From: Actinomycetota bacterium
GTDB taxonomy: Bacteria > Actinomycetota > Actinomycetes > S36-B12 > UBA5976
Length of the DNA stretch: 12,549 nucleotides
Assembly (NCBI GenBank): GCA_947476765.1
Contig: CANJRK010000014.1
Coordinates: forward strand, 1 to 12,549
Reading direction: 5' to 3'
The position numbers and the translations under genes are program-made. A model generated the notes under the pieces. It searched no databases and was not told where the DNA came from. It saw only the letters and a list, made by a program, of their open reading frames with translations. Below, one piece after another: positions 6,095 through 12,549 of this stretch. Position 1 is the first letter of the stretch; the number at the start of each line of letters is the position of its first letter.

Positions 6095-7084
6095 ATGTCT
6101 GATGACAACTCAGCTAATGATGCGCGCGAATGGGATCCGCTAACGGCGCCAGTTTGGGATTTAAGTGATGTCGATGAGCCAACTTTGGCACCACCGATTG
6201 AGCAGTTCATGCCCATAGATGAAGACACCATAATCCGTCGCCGACCACCTCTACCACCAGATGCCGACGAGATAATTCGCGGTGAGTACACCGGTTGGAT
6301 TCCGCTCATTAAGTCGGGTGAAAGCTTAGAAGATGCTAAAGCTCGTGAAGCAAAGCTTGAAACTGCAGCTTCGCAAACTAGTGAAAATATTGACACTGAT
6401 GCTTGGTCACCAATCGAAGTAGTAGCAACTGATGAATCAGAGTTTGTTGCTCCGAATGATCTGGGTTCGGATAATTCTGATGAAGTGCGAGAACCAGTAG
6501 TTGAAGTCCGACCATTTAATTTCCCTACTGATTTCGTGCCAGACCCAGACTTTGTTGTTTCACCAGCCGAAGCACTCGAAGAAGCCCGCCGCCGAATTGC
6601 TCAAATGCGCGCTAGTTTGCAGACCAATTTAAATCGAGTATCGGAAAGTTTTGAACACCCGATTTTTACCGAACCCGTGGAAGTCTCAGTGCAGGAAGCG
6701 CCACTTTTCGTGCCACCTGTTACGACATCCGTACCTCCGGTAGTTGAACCACCATCATTTGAATCGTTGTTCGAAACCGAAACGCCGACCAGCAGTACTA
6801 ATGCTGAATCAAAATTTGTGACAACGTCTACTGAACCGGAATTTGAAACAGTGCAAACCCAAGTTCGTGACGAACCTCGAATTCACACGCAAACTACGCG
6901 GCAAGCATCACCGACAGTCATAATCGAAGAGGCTGCTGATCAAACTCATTCACTTGAGTTGGTAATTATGCGCGATGAAATCAAAGATTTACGCGATCGT
7001 TTGGATTCATCTCAAAAGTTAATCGAGACGCTCATGGTTCGCCTGGCGGATCTTGCTGAACTTGCACTTAAGCGCAGAGACTAA
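6095..7084 (+). CDS. Unrecognised acidic, mostly disordered protein with a C-terminal coiled coil
   Basis: I do not recognise this 329-residue protein. It is rich in Asp, Glu, Pro, Ser, Thr and Val and looks largely disordered. Only two stretches look helical: a charged helix around SPAEALEEARRRIAQMRASL (about 156-175) and a C-terminal amphipathic helix of about 45 residues (about 285-329, containing MRDEIKDLRDRLDSSQKLIE), probably a coiled coil used for oligomerisation or docking. There is no signal peptide, transmembrane segment or known catalytic motif. An N-terminal Trp/Pro-rich patch (WDPLTAPVWDL, about 13-23, and EYTGWIPLI, about 64-72) could be a short binding motif. The ATG is chosen because GGGAGG lies 8 bp upstream. 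It lies divergent from the phosphoesterase gene and overlaps the next gene tail to tail by 4 bp. A scaffold or adaptor role is only a guess. Confidence 0.8.
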   Translation: MSDDNSANDAREWDPLTAPVWDLSDVDEPTLAPPIEQFMPIDEDTIIRRRPPLPPDADEIIRGEYTGWIPLIKSGESLEDAKAREAKLETAASQTSENIDTDAWSPIEVVATDESEFVAPNDLGSDNSDEVREPVVEVRPFNFPTDFVPDPDFVVSPAEALEEARRRIAQMRASLQTNLNRVSESFEHPIFTEPVEVSVQEAPLFVPPVTTSVPPVVEPPSFESLFETETPTSSTNAESKFVTTSTEPEFETVQTQVRDEPRIHTQTTRQASPTVIIEEAADQTHSLELVIMRDEIKDLRDRLDSSQKLIETLMVRLADLAELALKRRD

Positions 7085-8205
7085 CGATCTGCATCACCGG
7101 CAATAAACGGCATACTTGCAACTATTGCGTCGAAATCTTGACGGCGCGCCCCACATAACACAGTTGAAAGTGCCAGCACAGTGTGCAAACTAGCGGGCCT
7201 AAGTTTCAACCGATATGGAGTTTTGTCATTACGCGAGGCTAAGAACCAAGATGCAATTCCCAGGGGCGTTTCGATACTGTGCTCGTAAGTTCCCTCTGGT
7301 ACCCGAACAACTTTTGGCAGCAAGACATTAATTTCTTCGGAGACCAAGTTGGCACACGTTTCAATTAATTCCGAAATCATGGCAAGTGACAACGTAACTT
7401 CATCAACTAATTGCAAAATTCGAGAGCTAACATCGCCATTAGTTTGAATTGCAACCGCAAAACTTGTTAACTCCTGGTACTTAACATCACTTGCAAGTTC
7501 CCGGGCATCTATGGCATACCCGCTTGCACGTGCAACTGGTCCGCTGATTGCCTGAACTTCGGCTTCAGAGCGAGTCAATTTACCGATACCTGCGTATGGT
7601 TCAAGTAATTCAGCCCAGTTGGTCTCCAATATTATTTGCGCAGTATCTAAAGATAAATGCAGAACCTCGTCCAACCATTCGCCATCGGGAGCTTGGGAAA
7701 GTCCGCCAATTCGAGTGAGCATAGGATGCATGCGACTTCCGGTGTATGAGCGATAGTGCTTAACCCAAAGTTCTCGGGATTTGCGTAAGTTGTGAGTGAG
7801 TTGCTGATCTTCCCATGGGAAACCGGCTAAAAAAGCTAGGTGAGAGGTGATGCGGTTAAATTCCAAAAGCAAAGTGCGAAACCACTGCGCAGCTTCCGGA
7901 ACTTCAATTCCTAGTGCAGTTTCAATTAGTTGCGCAACTCCAACTTCGCCTGAGTATGCGCTTAACCATTCATGTCGATTGGCTAGTGCAATAACTTGCC
8001 GGTAGTCGCGTGACTCAAACAATTTCTCGGCGCCGCGGTGCATGGATCCAAGTAATGGCGTGGCGGATGTGATGATGTCACCGTCTAGTTGGCAGGAAAT
8101 TCGCAACATACCGTGAGTAGCGGGAGCATGAAGGGCCAGCCCAGAAGTCTGATTACTTCGGGCAGTGTCAATAGGAGACATTCCAATTATGTTGCGCTCA
8201 ACCAC
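7081..8205 (-). CDS. NuoD-like protein (orphan complex I 49-kDa subunit paralogue)
   Basis: The 374-residue product is homologous over its full length to NuoD/Nqo4, the [NiFe]-hydrogenase-derived subunit that forms the quinone pocket of complex I. Matching blocks include APATHGMLR (27-35), LLGSMHRGAEKL (51-62), LGIEVP (98-103), LLEFNRITSHLAFL (113-126), YRLKLRPAS (331-339) and the terminal SMPFIAGDADR. Aligned from memory with Thermus Nqo4, the quinone-ligand His38 is kept (His31), but Tyr87 is replaced by Trp80; the 49-residue spacing is identical. No other nuo gene is nearby. Actinobacteria are known to carry a second nuoD-type gene of unclear role, so a function in standard complex I should not be assumed. 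The start is uncertain: GTG at 8205 is used here, with ATG 8181 as alternative; neither has a good ribosome binding site. Confidence 0.85.
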   Translation of the reverse strand: MVERNIIGMSPIDTARSNQTSGLALHAPATHGMLRISCQLDGDIITSATPLLGSMHRGAEKLFESRDYRQVIALANRHEWLSAYSGEVGVAQLIETALGIEVPEAAQWFRTLLLEFNRITSHLAFLAGFPWEDQQLTHNLRKSRELWVKHYRSYTGSRMHPMLTRIGGLSQAPDGEWLDEVLHLSLDTAQIILETNWAELLEPYAGIGKLTRSEAEVQAISGPVARASGYAIDARELASDVKYQELTSFAVAIQTNGDVSSRILQLVDEVTLSLAMISELIETCANLVSEEINVLLPKVVRVPEGTYEHSIETPLGIASWFLASRNDKTPYRLKLRPASLHTVLALSTVLCGARRQDFDAIVASMPFIAGDADR

Positions 8206-8236
8206 GGGACTTATCGTGTCATACCCGTCAAAATAA

Positions 8237-8246
8237 AGCGATCGCT
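8237..8246. promoter_or_regulatory. Palindrome AGCGATCGCT in a divergent intergenic region
   Basis: A perfect 10-bp palindrome lies in the 71-bp spacer between the divergent NuoD-like and DUF2520 genes, 18 bp upstream of the putative -10 of the latter. It could be an operator shared by both genes. It is short enough to occur by chance, and no regulator is identified. Confidence 0.25.
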
Positions 8247-8264
8247 CGCCTGCGAAATTCCTAC

Positions 8265-8276
8265 TAGGCTGGTTAC
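8265..8276 (+). promoter_or_regulatory. Probable leaderless promoter of the DUF2520-panC-coaX operon
   Basis: TAGGCT (8265-8270) matches TANNNT and is followed by 6 bp (GGTTAC) and a GTG start codon at 8277. No Shine-Dalgarno sequence is present. This spacing is the reason to prefer the GTG over the in-frame ATG at 8289. No clear -35 hexamer is visible. Confidence 0.5.
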
Positions 8277-9188
8277 GTGGTCAACACAATGGCCGAGAGC
8301 GATAAGCCTTGGACCGAAAAACCTCCACGCCTAGACGTTGGCGTAGTCGGAACTGGTAAAGCTGGTTCCGTGTTAGGTGCTGCCCTGAGGCGCGCTGGCC
8401 ATAACGTTTTAGCTTGTACTGCAGTCAGTGATCTTTCTAAATTGCACGCAGAATCGTTATTGCCTGGTGTTCCCATCACAACAATTGACATTGCAGTAAA
8501 GGATCGCGATCTGGTTTTACTCACTGTTCCTGATGATGTGCTTTCGCAAGTTATTACTGGCTTGGCTGCAACGAATGCGGTAAGTCCGGGAACGTTTGTC
8601 ATGCATGCCTCAGGCCGGTATGGCATTGAAGTACTACGACCATTAACTGAACAGGGCTGCCTACCGTTAGCTCTTCATCCAGTAATGACCTTTACTGGAA
8701 CTAGCATCGACCTGAATCGCCTTTCCGCCTGTCCATTTGGAATCACGACCCATGAAACTTTGCGACCAGTCGCTGAAACTTTAGTTGTCGAAATAGGTGG
8801 CGAACCAGTTTGGGTTCCTGAGGCTAGTCGAGGTTTGTATCACGCTGCACTAACATTTGGCGCAAATAACATCATGACTTTGGTGAATCAGACCTCCGAG
8901 TTACTTGTTGATGCTTCTATTGAAAATCCAGAAAGTTTAATCGCACCTTTGTTTAATGCATCGCTTGACAACGCCTTACGCAATGGCGATGCAGCTTTGA
9001 CGGGACCTGTTACTCGAGGAGATGCAGGTACAGTGCGGGAACACCTTCGGGTACTAGCTGATTTCGATCCAGCAGTAAGTCAGGCATATCGAAGTATGGC
9101 TCGGCTCACGGCGGTGCGAGCGCTGGCGGCCGGAACTTTATCGCCCAATGCAGCGCAAGATCTGCTTGCAGTATTGGCAGATGACTGA
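8277..9188 (+). CDS. Rossmann-like/DUF2520 oxidoreductase
   Basis: The 303-residue protein has an N-terminal NAD(P)-binding Rossmann fold with GTGKAG (25-30) after a beta strand, then conserved family blocks HASG (110-113), LHPVMTFTG (133-141), YHAALTFGANN (188-198) and LTGPVTRGD (241-249). This architecture resembles 6-phosphogluconate dehydrogenase-type reductases, with a helical C-terminal half. The reaction is not established. Its position directly upstream of panC (stop and start overlap as TGATG) and in one operon with coaX suggests a link to pantothenate or CoA synthesis; ketopantoate reductase activity is a reasonable but unproven idea. The homologue in Mycobacterium tuberculosis (Rv3603c, from memory) also precedes panC. 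The GTG start is supported by the leaderless promoter; about 17 residues precede the first strand. Confidence 0.88.
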   Translation: MVNTMAESDKPWTEKPPRLDVGVVGTGKAGSVLGAALRRAGHNVLACTAVSDLSKLHAESLLPGVPITTIDIAVKDRDLVLLTVPDDVLSQVITGLAATNAVSPGTFVMHASGRYGIEVLRPLTEQGCLPLALHPVMTFTGTSIDLNRLSACPFGITTHETLRPVAETLVVEIGGEPVWVPEASRGLYHAALTFGANNIMTLVNQTSELLVDASIENPESLIAPLFNASLDNALRNGDAALTGPVTRGDAGTVREHLRVLADFDPAVSQAYRSMARLTAVRALAAGTLSPNAAQDLLAVLADD

Positions 9189-10039
9189 TGAGTACTCCAC
9201 TAGTTCTAACTACTGTTGCAGAGGTCAAGAGTTGGCATAGTAGCCAAGCCACTCCAGTTGCTGCGGTATTAACCATGGGCGCTTTGCACCGCGGACATGC
9301 TGAATTGATTACTTATGCAAAAGCGAATACCCCCATAGGGACACGAGTTATTGCCACAATTTTTGTTAATCCAACACAATTTAATAATGCCGCGGACCTG
9401 GATCAATACCCAAGATCTTTGGAAGCAGATTTAGCGATCTTGCAAGGTGCTGGAGCTGACGCCGTTTTTGTTCCTGATGTTGCACAAATTTATCCTTCCG
9501 GATTACAAGTCAATCCACCCATGGAGCCCGGCGTGCTTGGTGAGATTTTGGAAGGTAATGCCCGACCGGGACACTTTCGCGGGATGCTTACTGTGGTTCA
9601 TCGACTATTTGAAATTATCGATGCAGACTATTCATTCTTTGGCGAAAAAGATTTTCAACAGCTAGCCCTTGTTAAAGCAATGGTCGCCAAGCTGGAAATG
9701 TCTATAGAAATATTCGGAGTGCCCACGGTTCGTGACAATTCGGGATTGGCGTTGTCGAGTAGAAATCGTAGGTTAAGTAGCGCTGGACTGGAATTAGCAC
9801 AACAAATCCCAGTTGCAATGGACTTAATGTCTCAAGCATTCACCGCTGGCAAAACTACAGATGAATGCCAACTAGTTGGACGAGATTATTTACTAAGCCA
9901 AGGCGTTGCTGCAATTGAATATTTGGAAATCAGATCTTCGGATTTAATTTCACAACCCACCGCAACTGATGCTCGGATATTTATTGCGGTAGTAATTGAA
10001 GACATTCGCCTAATCGACAATTTAGAGATATCAAAGTAG
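9188..10039 (+). CDS. panC: Pantothenate synthetase (pantoate--beta-alanine ligase)
   Basis: PanC joins pantoate and beta-alanine with ATP, through a pantoyl-adenylate, to give pantothenate (vitamin B5). The 283-residue protein has the HIGH-type nucleotide motif MGALHRGH (30-37), FVNPTQF (59-65), the ARPGHFRGMLTVV segment (125-137), FGEKDFQQ (151-158) and the KMSKS-like LSSRN (189-193), all as expected for the family. The ATG shares one base with the TGA of the DUF2520 gene (TGATG), implying translational coupling. CoaX follows after 7 bp. PanD, which makes the beta-alanine substrate and often sits between panC and coaX in actinobacteria, is absent here, so beta-alanine must come from a panD elsewhere or another source. 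Confidence 0.97.
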   Translation: MSTPLVLTTVAEVKSWHSSQATPVAAVLTMGALHRGHAELITYAKANTPIGTRVIATIFVNPTQFNNAADLDQYPRSLEADLAILQGAGADAVFVPDVAQIYPSGLQVNPPMEPGVLGEILEGNARPGHFRGMLTVVHRLFEIIDADYSFFGEKDFQQLALVKAMVAKLEMSIEIFGVPTVRDNSGLALSSRNRRLSSAGLELAQQIPVAMDLMSQAFTAGKTTDECQLVGRDYLLSQGVAAIEYLEIRSSDLISQPTATDARIFIAVVIEDIRLIDNLEISK

Positions 10040-10042
10040 GAG
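10038..10042 (+). promoter_or_regulatory. Ribosome binding site of coaX
   Basis: AGGAG lies 4 bp before the coaX ATG at 10047 and overlaps the panC TAG stop codon, so ribosomes ending panC could restart on coaX directly. Confidence 0.7.
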
Positions 10043-10046
10043 AGTC

Positions 10047-10805
10047 ATGTTATTAGCCATCGATGTTGGTAATACCAATACTGTTTTAGGTTTATTTTCA
10101 GGTGAGGACTTGATTTCTTCCTGGCGCACTAAAACTGACAGCCGCGAAACCGCAGATGAATTGGCTTTGAAGTTCCGGGCGATACTAAGTGATGCTCCGG
10201 AAGTGACAGGAATTGCGCTTTGTTCAACCGTCCCTGCCGTGCTTCGGGAAATGCGAACAATGCTTAACAACTATTACCAAGATGTGCCACAGGTAATAGT
10301 CGAGCCAGGAATCAAAACTGGCGTTCCCGTGCTAACTGACAATCCAAAGGAAGTCGGCGCAGATCGAATCGTAAATTCGTTAGCAGCGTTTACGCTTTAT
10401 GGCGGACCAGCAATAGTGGTGGATTTTGGTACTTCCACGAATCTGGATGTGATTTCGGACAAAGGTGAATTCCTTGGCGGAGCACTTGCCCCAGGAATTG
10501 AAATATCAATTGACGCGCTTGCTAACCGCGCAGCTCAACTGCGAAAAGTTGAATTGGTTGCTCCTAGAAACGTGATTGGTAAAAACACCGTAGAAGCTCT
10601 GCAATCAGGTGCGATCTATGGTTTTGCGGGTCAAGTTGATGGTCTAGTTGACCGAATTGTTGAGGAACTGGGCACTTCAGTTAAAGCAGTAATTGCCACT
10701 GGCGGATTGGCTGGCATTGTCGTTCCTGAGTCAGAAACCATAACCCACCATGAGCCAGATCTGACATTAATCGGATTGCGACTGATGTACGAGCGCAACG
10801 CCTAG
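10047..10805 (+). CDS. coaX: Type III pantothenate kinase
   Basis: CoaX phosphorylates pantothenate to 4'-phosphopantothenate, the first step of CoA synthesis proper. Type III enzymes belong to the ASKHA fold and are known to need a monovalent cation and to escape CoA feedback inhibition. The 252-residue protein has the phosphate-binding DVGNTN (6-11), GADRIVN (104-110) with the likely catalytic aspartate, DFGTSTNLD (126-134), GGALAPG (144-150) and a late TGGLAG (218-223) that is typical of the adenosine site. It follows panC by 7 bp with its own AGGAG, so pantothenate production and use are co-expressed. The stop lies 18 bp before lysS. Confidence 0.96.
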   Translation: MLLAIDVGNTNTVLGLFSGEDLISSWRTKTDSRETADELALKFRAILSDAPEVTGIALCSTVPAVLREMRTMLNNYYQDVPQVIVEPGIKTGVPVLTDNPKEVGADRIVNSLAAFTLYGGPAIVVDFGTSTNLDVISDKGEFLGGALAPGIEISIDALANRAAQLRKVELVAPRNVIGKNTVEALQSGAIYGFAGQVDGLVDRIVEELGTSVKAVIATGGLAGIVVPESETITHHEPDLTLIGLRLMYERNA

Positions 10806-10811
10806 TACCGA

Positions 10812-10823
10812 TAATCTTGGTCA
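10812..10823 (+). promoter_or_regulatory. Probable leaderless promoter of lysS
   Basis: TAATCT (10812-10817), a close match to the -10 consensus, is followed by 6 bp (TGGTCA) and the lysS ATG at 10824. No Shine-Dalgarno sequence is present. The hexamer falls in the 18-bp gap after coaX, so lysS can be transcribed on its own in addition to read-through. No clear -35 hexamer was found. Confidence 0.6.
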
Positions 10824-12332
10824 ATGACCACTGATCAAAATCCAGCAGTTGAGGAAGTCGATGACTTACCTGAACAAATGCAGGTTCGACACGAAAAGCG
10901 TGCCGCAATTCTTGCCAGTGGTACAGATGCATATCCAGTCCGCGTCCCAGTAACCACAACAATTCCGGCTGTGCGCGACAAGTATTCGCACTTGGTGGCG
11001 GAGCAAGAAAGCGGCGAAACCGTAGGTATTGCAGGGCGCGTTATGTTTATGCGCAATACAGGAAAGCTTTGTTTTGCCCAATTACAAGCAGGAACGGGTG
11101 AAACAATCCAGGCCATGCTTTCCTTTGATCGGGTCGGCGAAGCGAAATTAGATTCCTGGAAAGCACTCGTAGACATCGGTGACGTAGTTGCTGTTGTGGG
11201 TGAAGTAATTAGCAGTAAGCGTGGCGAACTTTCAGTCATGACGGATACCTGGCACATGGCAGCGAAAGCACTACGACCGCTACCTAATCCACATAAGCCA
11301 CTGAGTGAAGAAACTCGAGTGCGGCAACGTTATGCAGATTTGATTATGCGTGACACGGCACGTACCGTAGCGCGACTTCGCCCGGCAACATTAGCAAGTT
11401 TGCGAGCCAGTTTTGCCAAGCGAGATTACATCGAAGTCGAAACACCTATGTTGCAGACTATGCATGGCGGCGCAGCTGCCCGGCCTTTTGTTACATCTTC
11501 CAATGCCTTTGACATGGAATTGTTTTTGCGAATTGCACCCGAACTTTTCCTGAAGCGCTGTGTGGTCGGTGGTATCGAACGCGTATTCGAAATAAATCGT
11601 AATTTCCGAAACGAAGGTGCCGATTCCACACATTCACCTGAGTTTGCCATGCTGGAGTATTACCAGGCTTACGCTGACTATAACGACATGGCTACTTTGA
11701 CGCGTGAATTGATTCAAGAAGCCGCACTTTCAGTGCATGGAACTTTGAACTTTGAACTTGTAGAGGGTGGTACACGCGATCTATCTGGAGACTGGGATCA
11801 AATCTCAGTTTTCCCTGCAGTAAGCAAAGCGATTGGTCAGGAAATCACACCAGATACTTCGATTGAGACACTTCGAAAATTATGCGCAGACGCCGGCATC
11901 ACTCATGATCCAAAAGCGATTCATGGAAAGCTCGTTGAAGAGTTGCTAGAACACTATGTTGTAGATGCGCTGAAACGACCAACATTTGTAATGGACTATC
12001 CAGTTGATACTTCGCCACTTGTGAGAGAACATCGCACATTCAAGGGAACTGCAGAGAAGTGGGACCTTTATATAGATGGGTACGAGGCTGGAACCGGATA
12101 TTCCGAACTAGTCGATCCGGTGATTCAACGCGAGCGCTTAATTGAGCAATCTTCCCTTAAAGCGGGCGGTGACGCCGAGGCAATGCAACTTGACGAGGAC
12201 TTCTTGCGCGCATTGGAATACGGCATGCCACCGAGCGGCGGCGTTGGTATGGGTATCGATCGCCTACTCATGACATTAACTGGTCTAAATATTCGCGAAA
12301 CTATTCTGTTCCCGCTGGTAAAGCCGGAGTAG
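10824..12332 (+). CDS. lysS: Lysyl-tRNA synthetase, class II
   Basis: LysS charges tRNA-Lys with lysine. The 502-residue protein has an N-terminal OB-fold anticodon-binding domain (about 65-150, GIAGRVMFMRNTGKLCFAQL) and a class II catalytic core: motif 1 around YIEVETPML (202-210), motif 2 VFEINRNFRNEGADSTHSPE (254-273) with Arg262 and Glu264, the lysine-pocket segment GYEAGTGYSEL (419-429), and motif 3 GVGMGIDR (473-480) with Arg480. The C-terminus RETILFPLVKPE is characteristic of actinobacterial LysS. Length is normal and no domain is missing. It has its own likely leaderless promoter and ends 2 bp before the next gene. In many actinobacteria lsr2 and clpC follow lysS (from memory); here an N-acetylglutamate synthase gene does. 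Confidence 0.97.
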   Translation: MTTDQNPAVEEVDDLPEQMQVRHEKRAAILASGTDAYPVRVPVTTTIPAVRDKYSHLVAEQESGETVGIAGRVMFMRNTGKLCFAQLQAGTGETIQAMLSFDRVGEAKLDSWKALVDIGDVVAVVGEVISSKRGELSVMTDTWHMAAKALRPLPNPHKPLSEETRVRQRYADLIMRDTARTVARLRPATLASLRASFAKRDYIEVETPMLQTMHGGAAARPFVTSSNAFDMELFLRIAPELFLKRCVVGGIERVFEINRNFRNEGADSTHSPEFAMLEYYQAYADYNDMATLTRELIQEAALSVHGTLNFELVEGGTRDLSGDWDQISVFPAVSKAIGQEITPDTSIETLRKLCADAGITHDPKAIHGKLVEELLEHYVVDALKRPTFVMDYPVDTSPLVREHRTFKGTAEKWDLYIDGYEAGTGYSELVDPVIQRERLIEQSSLKAGGDAEAMQLDEDFLRALEYGMPPSGGVGMGIDRLLMTLTGLNIRETILFPLVKPE

Positions 12333-12334
12333 TA

Positions 12335-12549
12335 ATGACTCTTGTGATACGTCCGGCTCGGACGTCTGATGTTTTGGCAGTTCGAGATTTAGTTGAGAAC
12401 TACGCTGGCGATGGTCCGCGCCTCCTTCGGAAAAACACAGTCACGTTATATGAAGATGTACAAGAGTTTTATGTTGCAGAACAAGACGGCAAAATCGTTG
12501 GCTGTGGCGCATTGCATGTTATGTGGCATGACTTAGGCGAGGTTCGTAC
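12335..12549 (+). CDS. argA: Amino-acid N-acetyltransferase (N-acetylglutamate synthase), 5' part
   Basis: The visible 71 residues are the N-terminal half of a GNAT-fold acetyltransferase; the gene continues past the window edge. Segments RPARTSDV, NTVTLYEDVQEFYVAEQDGK and GCGALHVMWHDLGEVR match, from memory, the short Rv2747-type N-acetylglutamate synthase of actinobacteria, which acetylates glutamate (and possibly glutamine) with acetyl-CoA at the first step of arginine synthesis. This type lacks the kinase-like domain of E. coli ArgA. GGAG at 12326-12329, inside the end of lysS, lies 5 bp before the ATG and serves as ribosome binding site; the 2-bp gap implies co-transcription with lysS. 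The acetyl-CoA-binding loop should lie just beyond the window. Confidence 0.85.
   Translation, partial: MTLVIRPARTSDVLAVRDLVENYAGDGPRLLRKNTVTLYEDVQEFYVAEQDGKIVGCGALHVMWHDLGEVR

Noticed and set aside
7081..8205. Reading the NuoD-like gene as proof of a local complex I or hydrogenase operon
   Set aside because: No other nuo or hydrogenase gene is in the window, and there are no paired CxxC motifs for a NiFe centre; only an orphan paralogue can be claimed.
8273..8626. A 117-codon minus-strand open frame opposite the DUF2520 gene
   Set aside because: It is antisense to the Rossmann domain, which has clear family motifs; no motif or ribosome binding site supports it.
10835..11257. A 140-codon minus-strand open frame inside lysS
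   Set aside because: It lies wholly opposite a clearly conserved lysS domain, and its Ser/Thr-rich composition is what the reverse complement of that coding sequence would give.
1..12549. Mobile elements, CRISPR arrays, prophage genes or defence systems
   Set aside because: No transposase, integrase, regularly spaced direct repeats or nuclease/toxin genes were seen; every large reading frame is accounted for by housekeeping genes or the one unknown protein.

Overview
The window reads as ordinary chromosomal core sequence from a small-genome actinobacterium of unusually low GC (roughly 45-48% from hand counts of a few lines). The gene order is actinobacterial: tRNA-Ser(GGA), dnaX, recR, lysC, asd, and then a DUF2520-panC-coaX-lysS block. 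Several proteins also carry actinobacterial sequence signatures: the DnaX SRTHHYPF segment, the LysS C-terminus, the Rv2747-type ArgA and the GSND metallophosphoesterase. Very short spacers, overlapping 3' ends and leaderless-looking starts suggest a streamlined planktonic lineage such as the freshwater acI group (Nanopelagicales). That placement is inference and cannot be proved from this window.

Layout. Positions 5-130 hold tRNA-Ser(GGA) and a strong hairpin terminator, followed by a 184-bp gene-free leader. Positions 315-2698 hold dnaX and recR (clamp loader and recombination mediator), overlapping by ATGA. Positions 2767-5118 hold lysC and asd, the two common steps of the aspartate pathway. 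Inside lysC lies a convincing second start for a separate 172-residue regulatory beta subunit. Positions 5111-6007 (minus strand) hold a membrane-anchored metallophosphoesterase whose end overlaps the end of asd by 8 bp. Positions 6095-7084 hold an unrecognised acidic protein with a C-terminal helix. Positions 7081-8205 (minus strand) hold an orphan paralogue of respiratory complex I subunit NuoD, overlapping the previous gene tail to tail by 4 bp. Positions 8277-10805 hold a plus-strand operon of a DUF2520 Rossmann oxidoreductase, panC and coaX (pantothenate and CoA synthesis). Positions 10824-12332 hold lysS, followed at once by the start of an argA-type N-acetylglutamate synthase that runs off the window.

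How it fits together. LysC and Asd supply aspartate semialdehyde for lysine/diaminopimelate, threonine and methionine. PanC and CoaX bracket the pantothenate-to-CoA entry, with the DUF2520 protein a possible unassigned reductase of the same route. LysS and ArgA serve translation and arginine synthesis. At least four genes (dnaX, lysC, the DUF2520 gene and lysS) have a TANNNT -10 hexamer 6-8 bp before the start codon, the arrangement expected of leaderless mRNAs.

I see no insertion sequence, phage gene, CRISPR array or toxin-antitoxin module. The points most worth following are the orphan NuoD paralogue with an altered quinone-site tyrosine, the internal lysC start, the unknown acidic protein and the missing panD.
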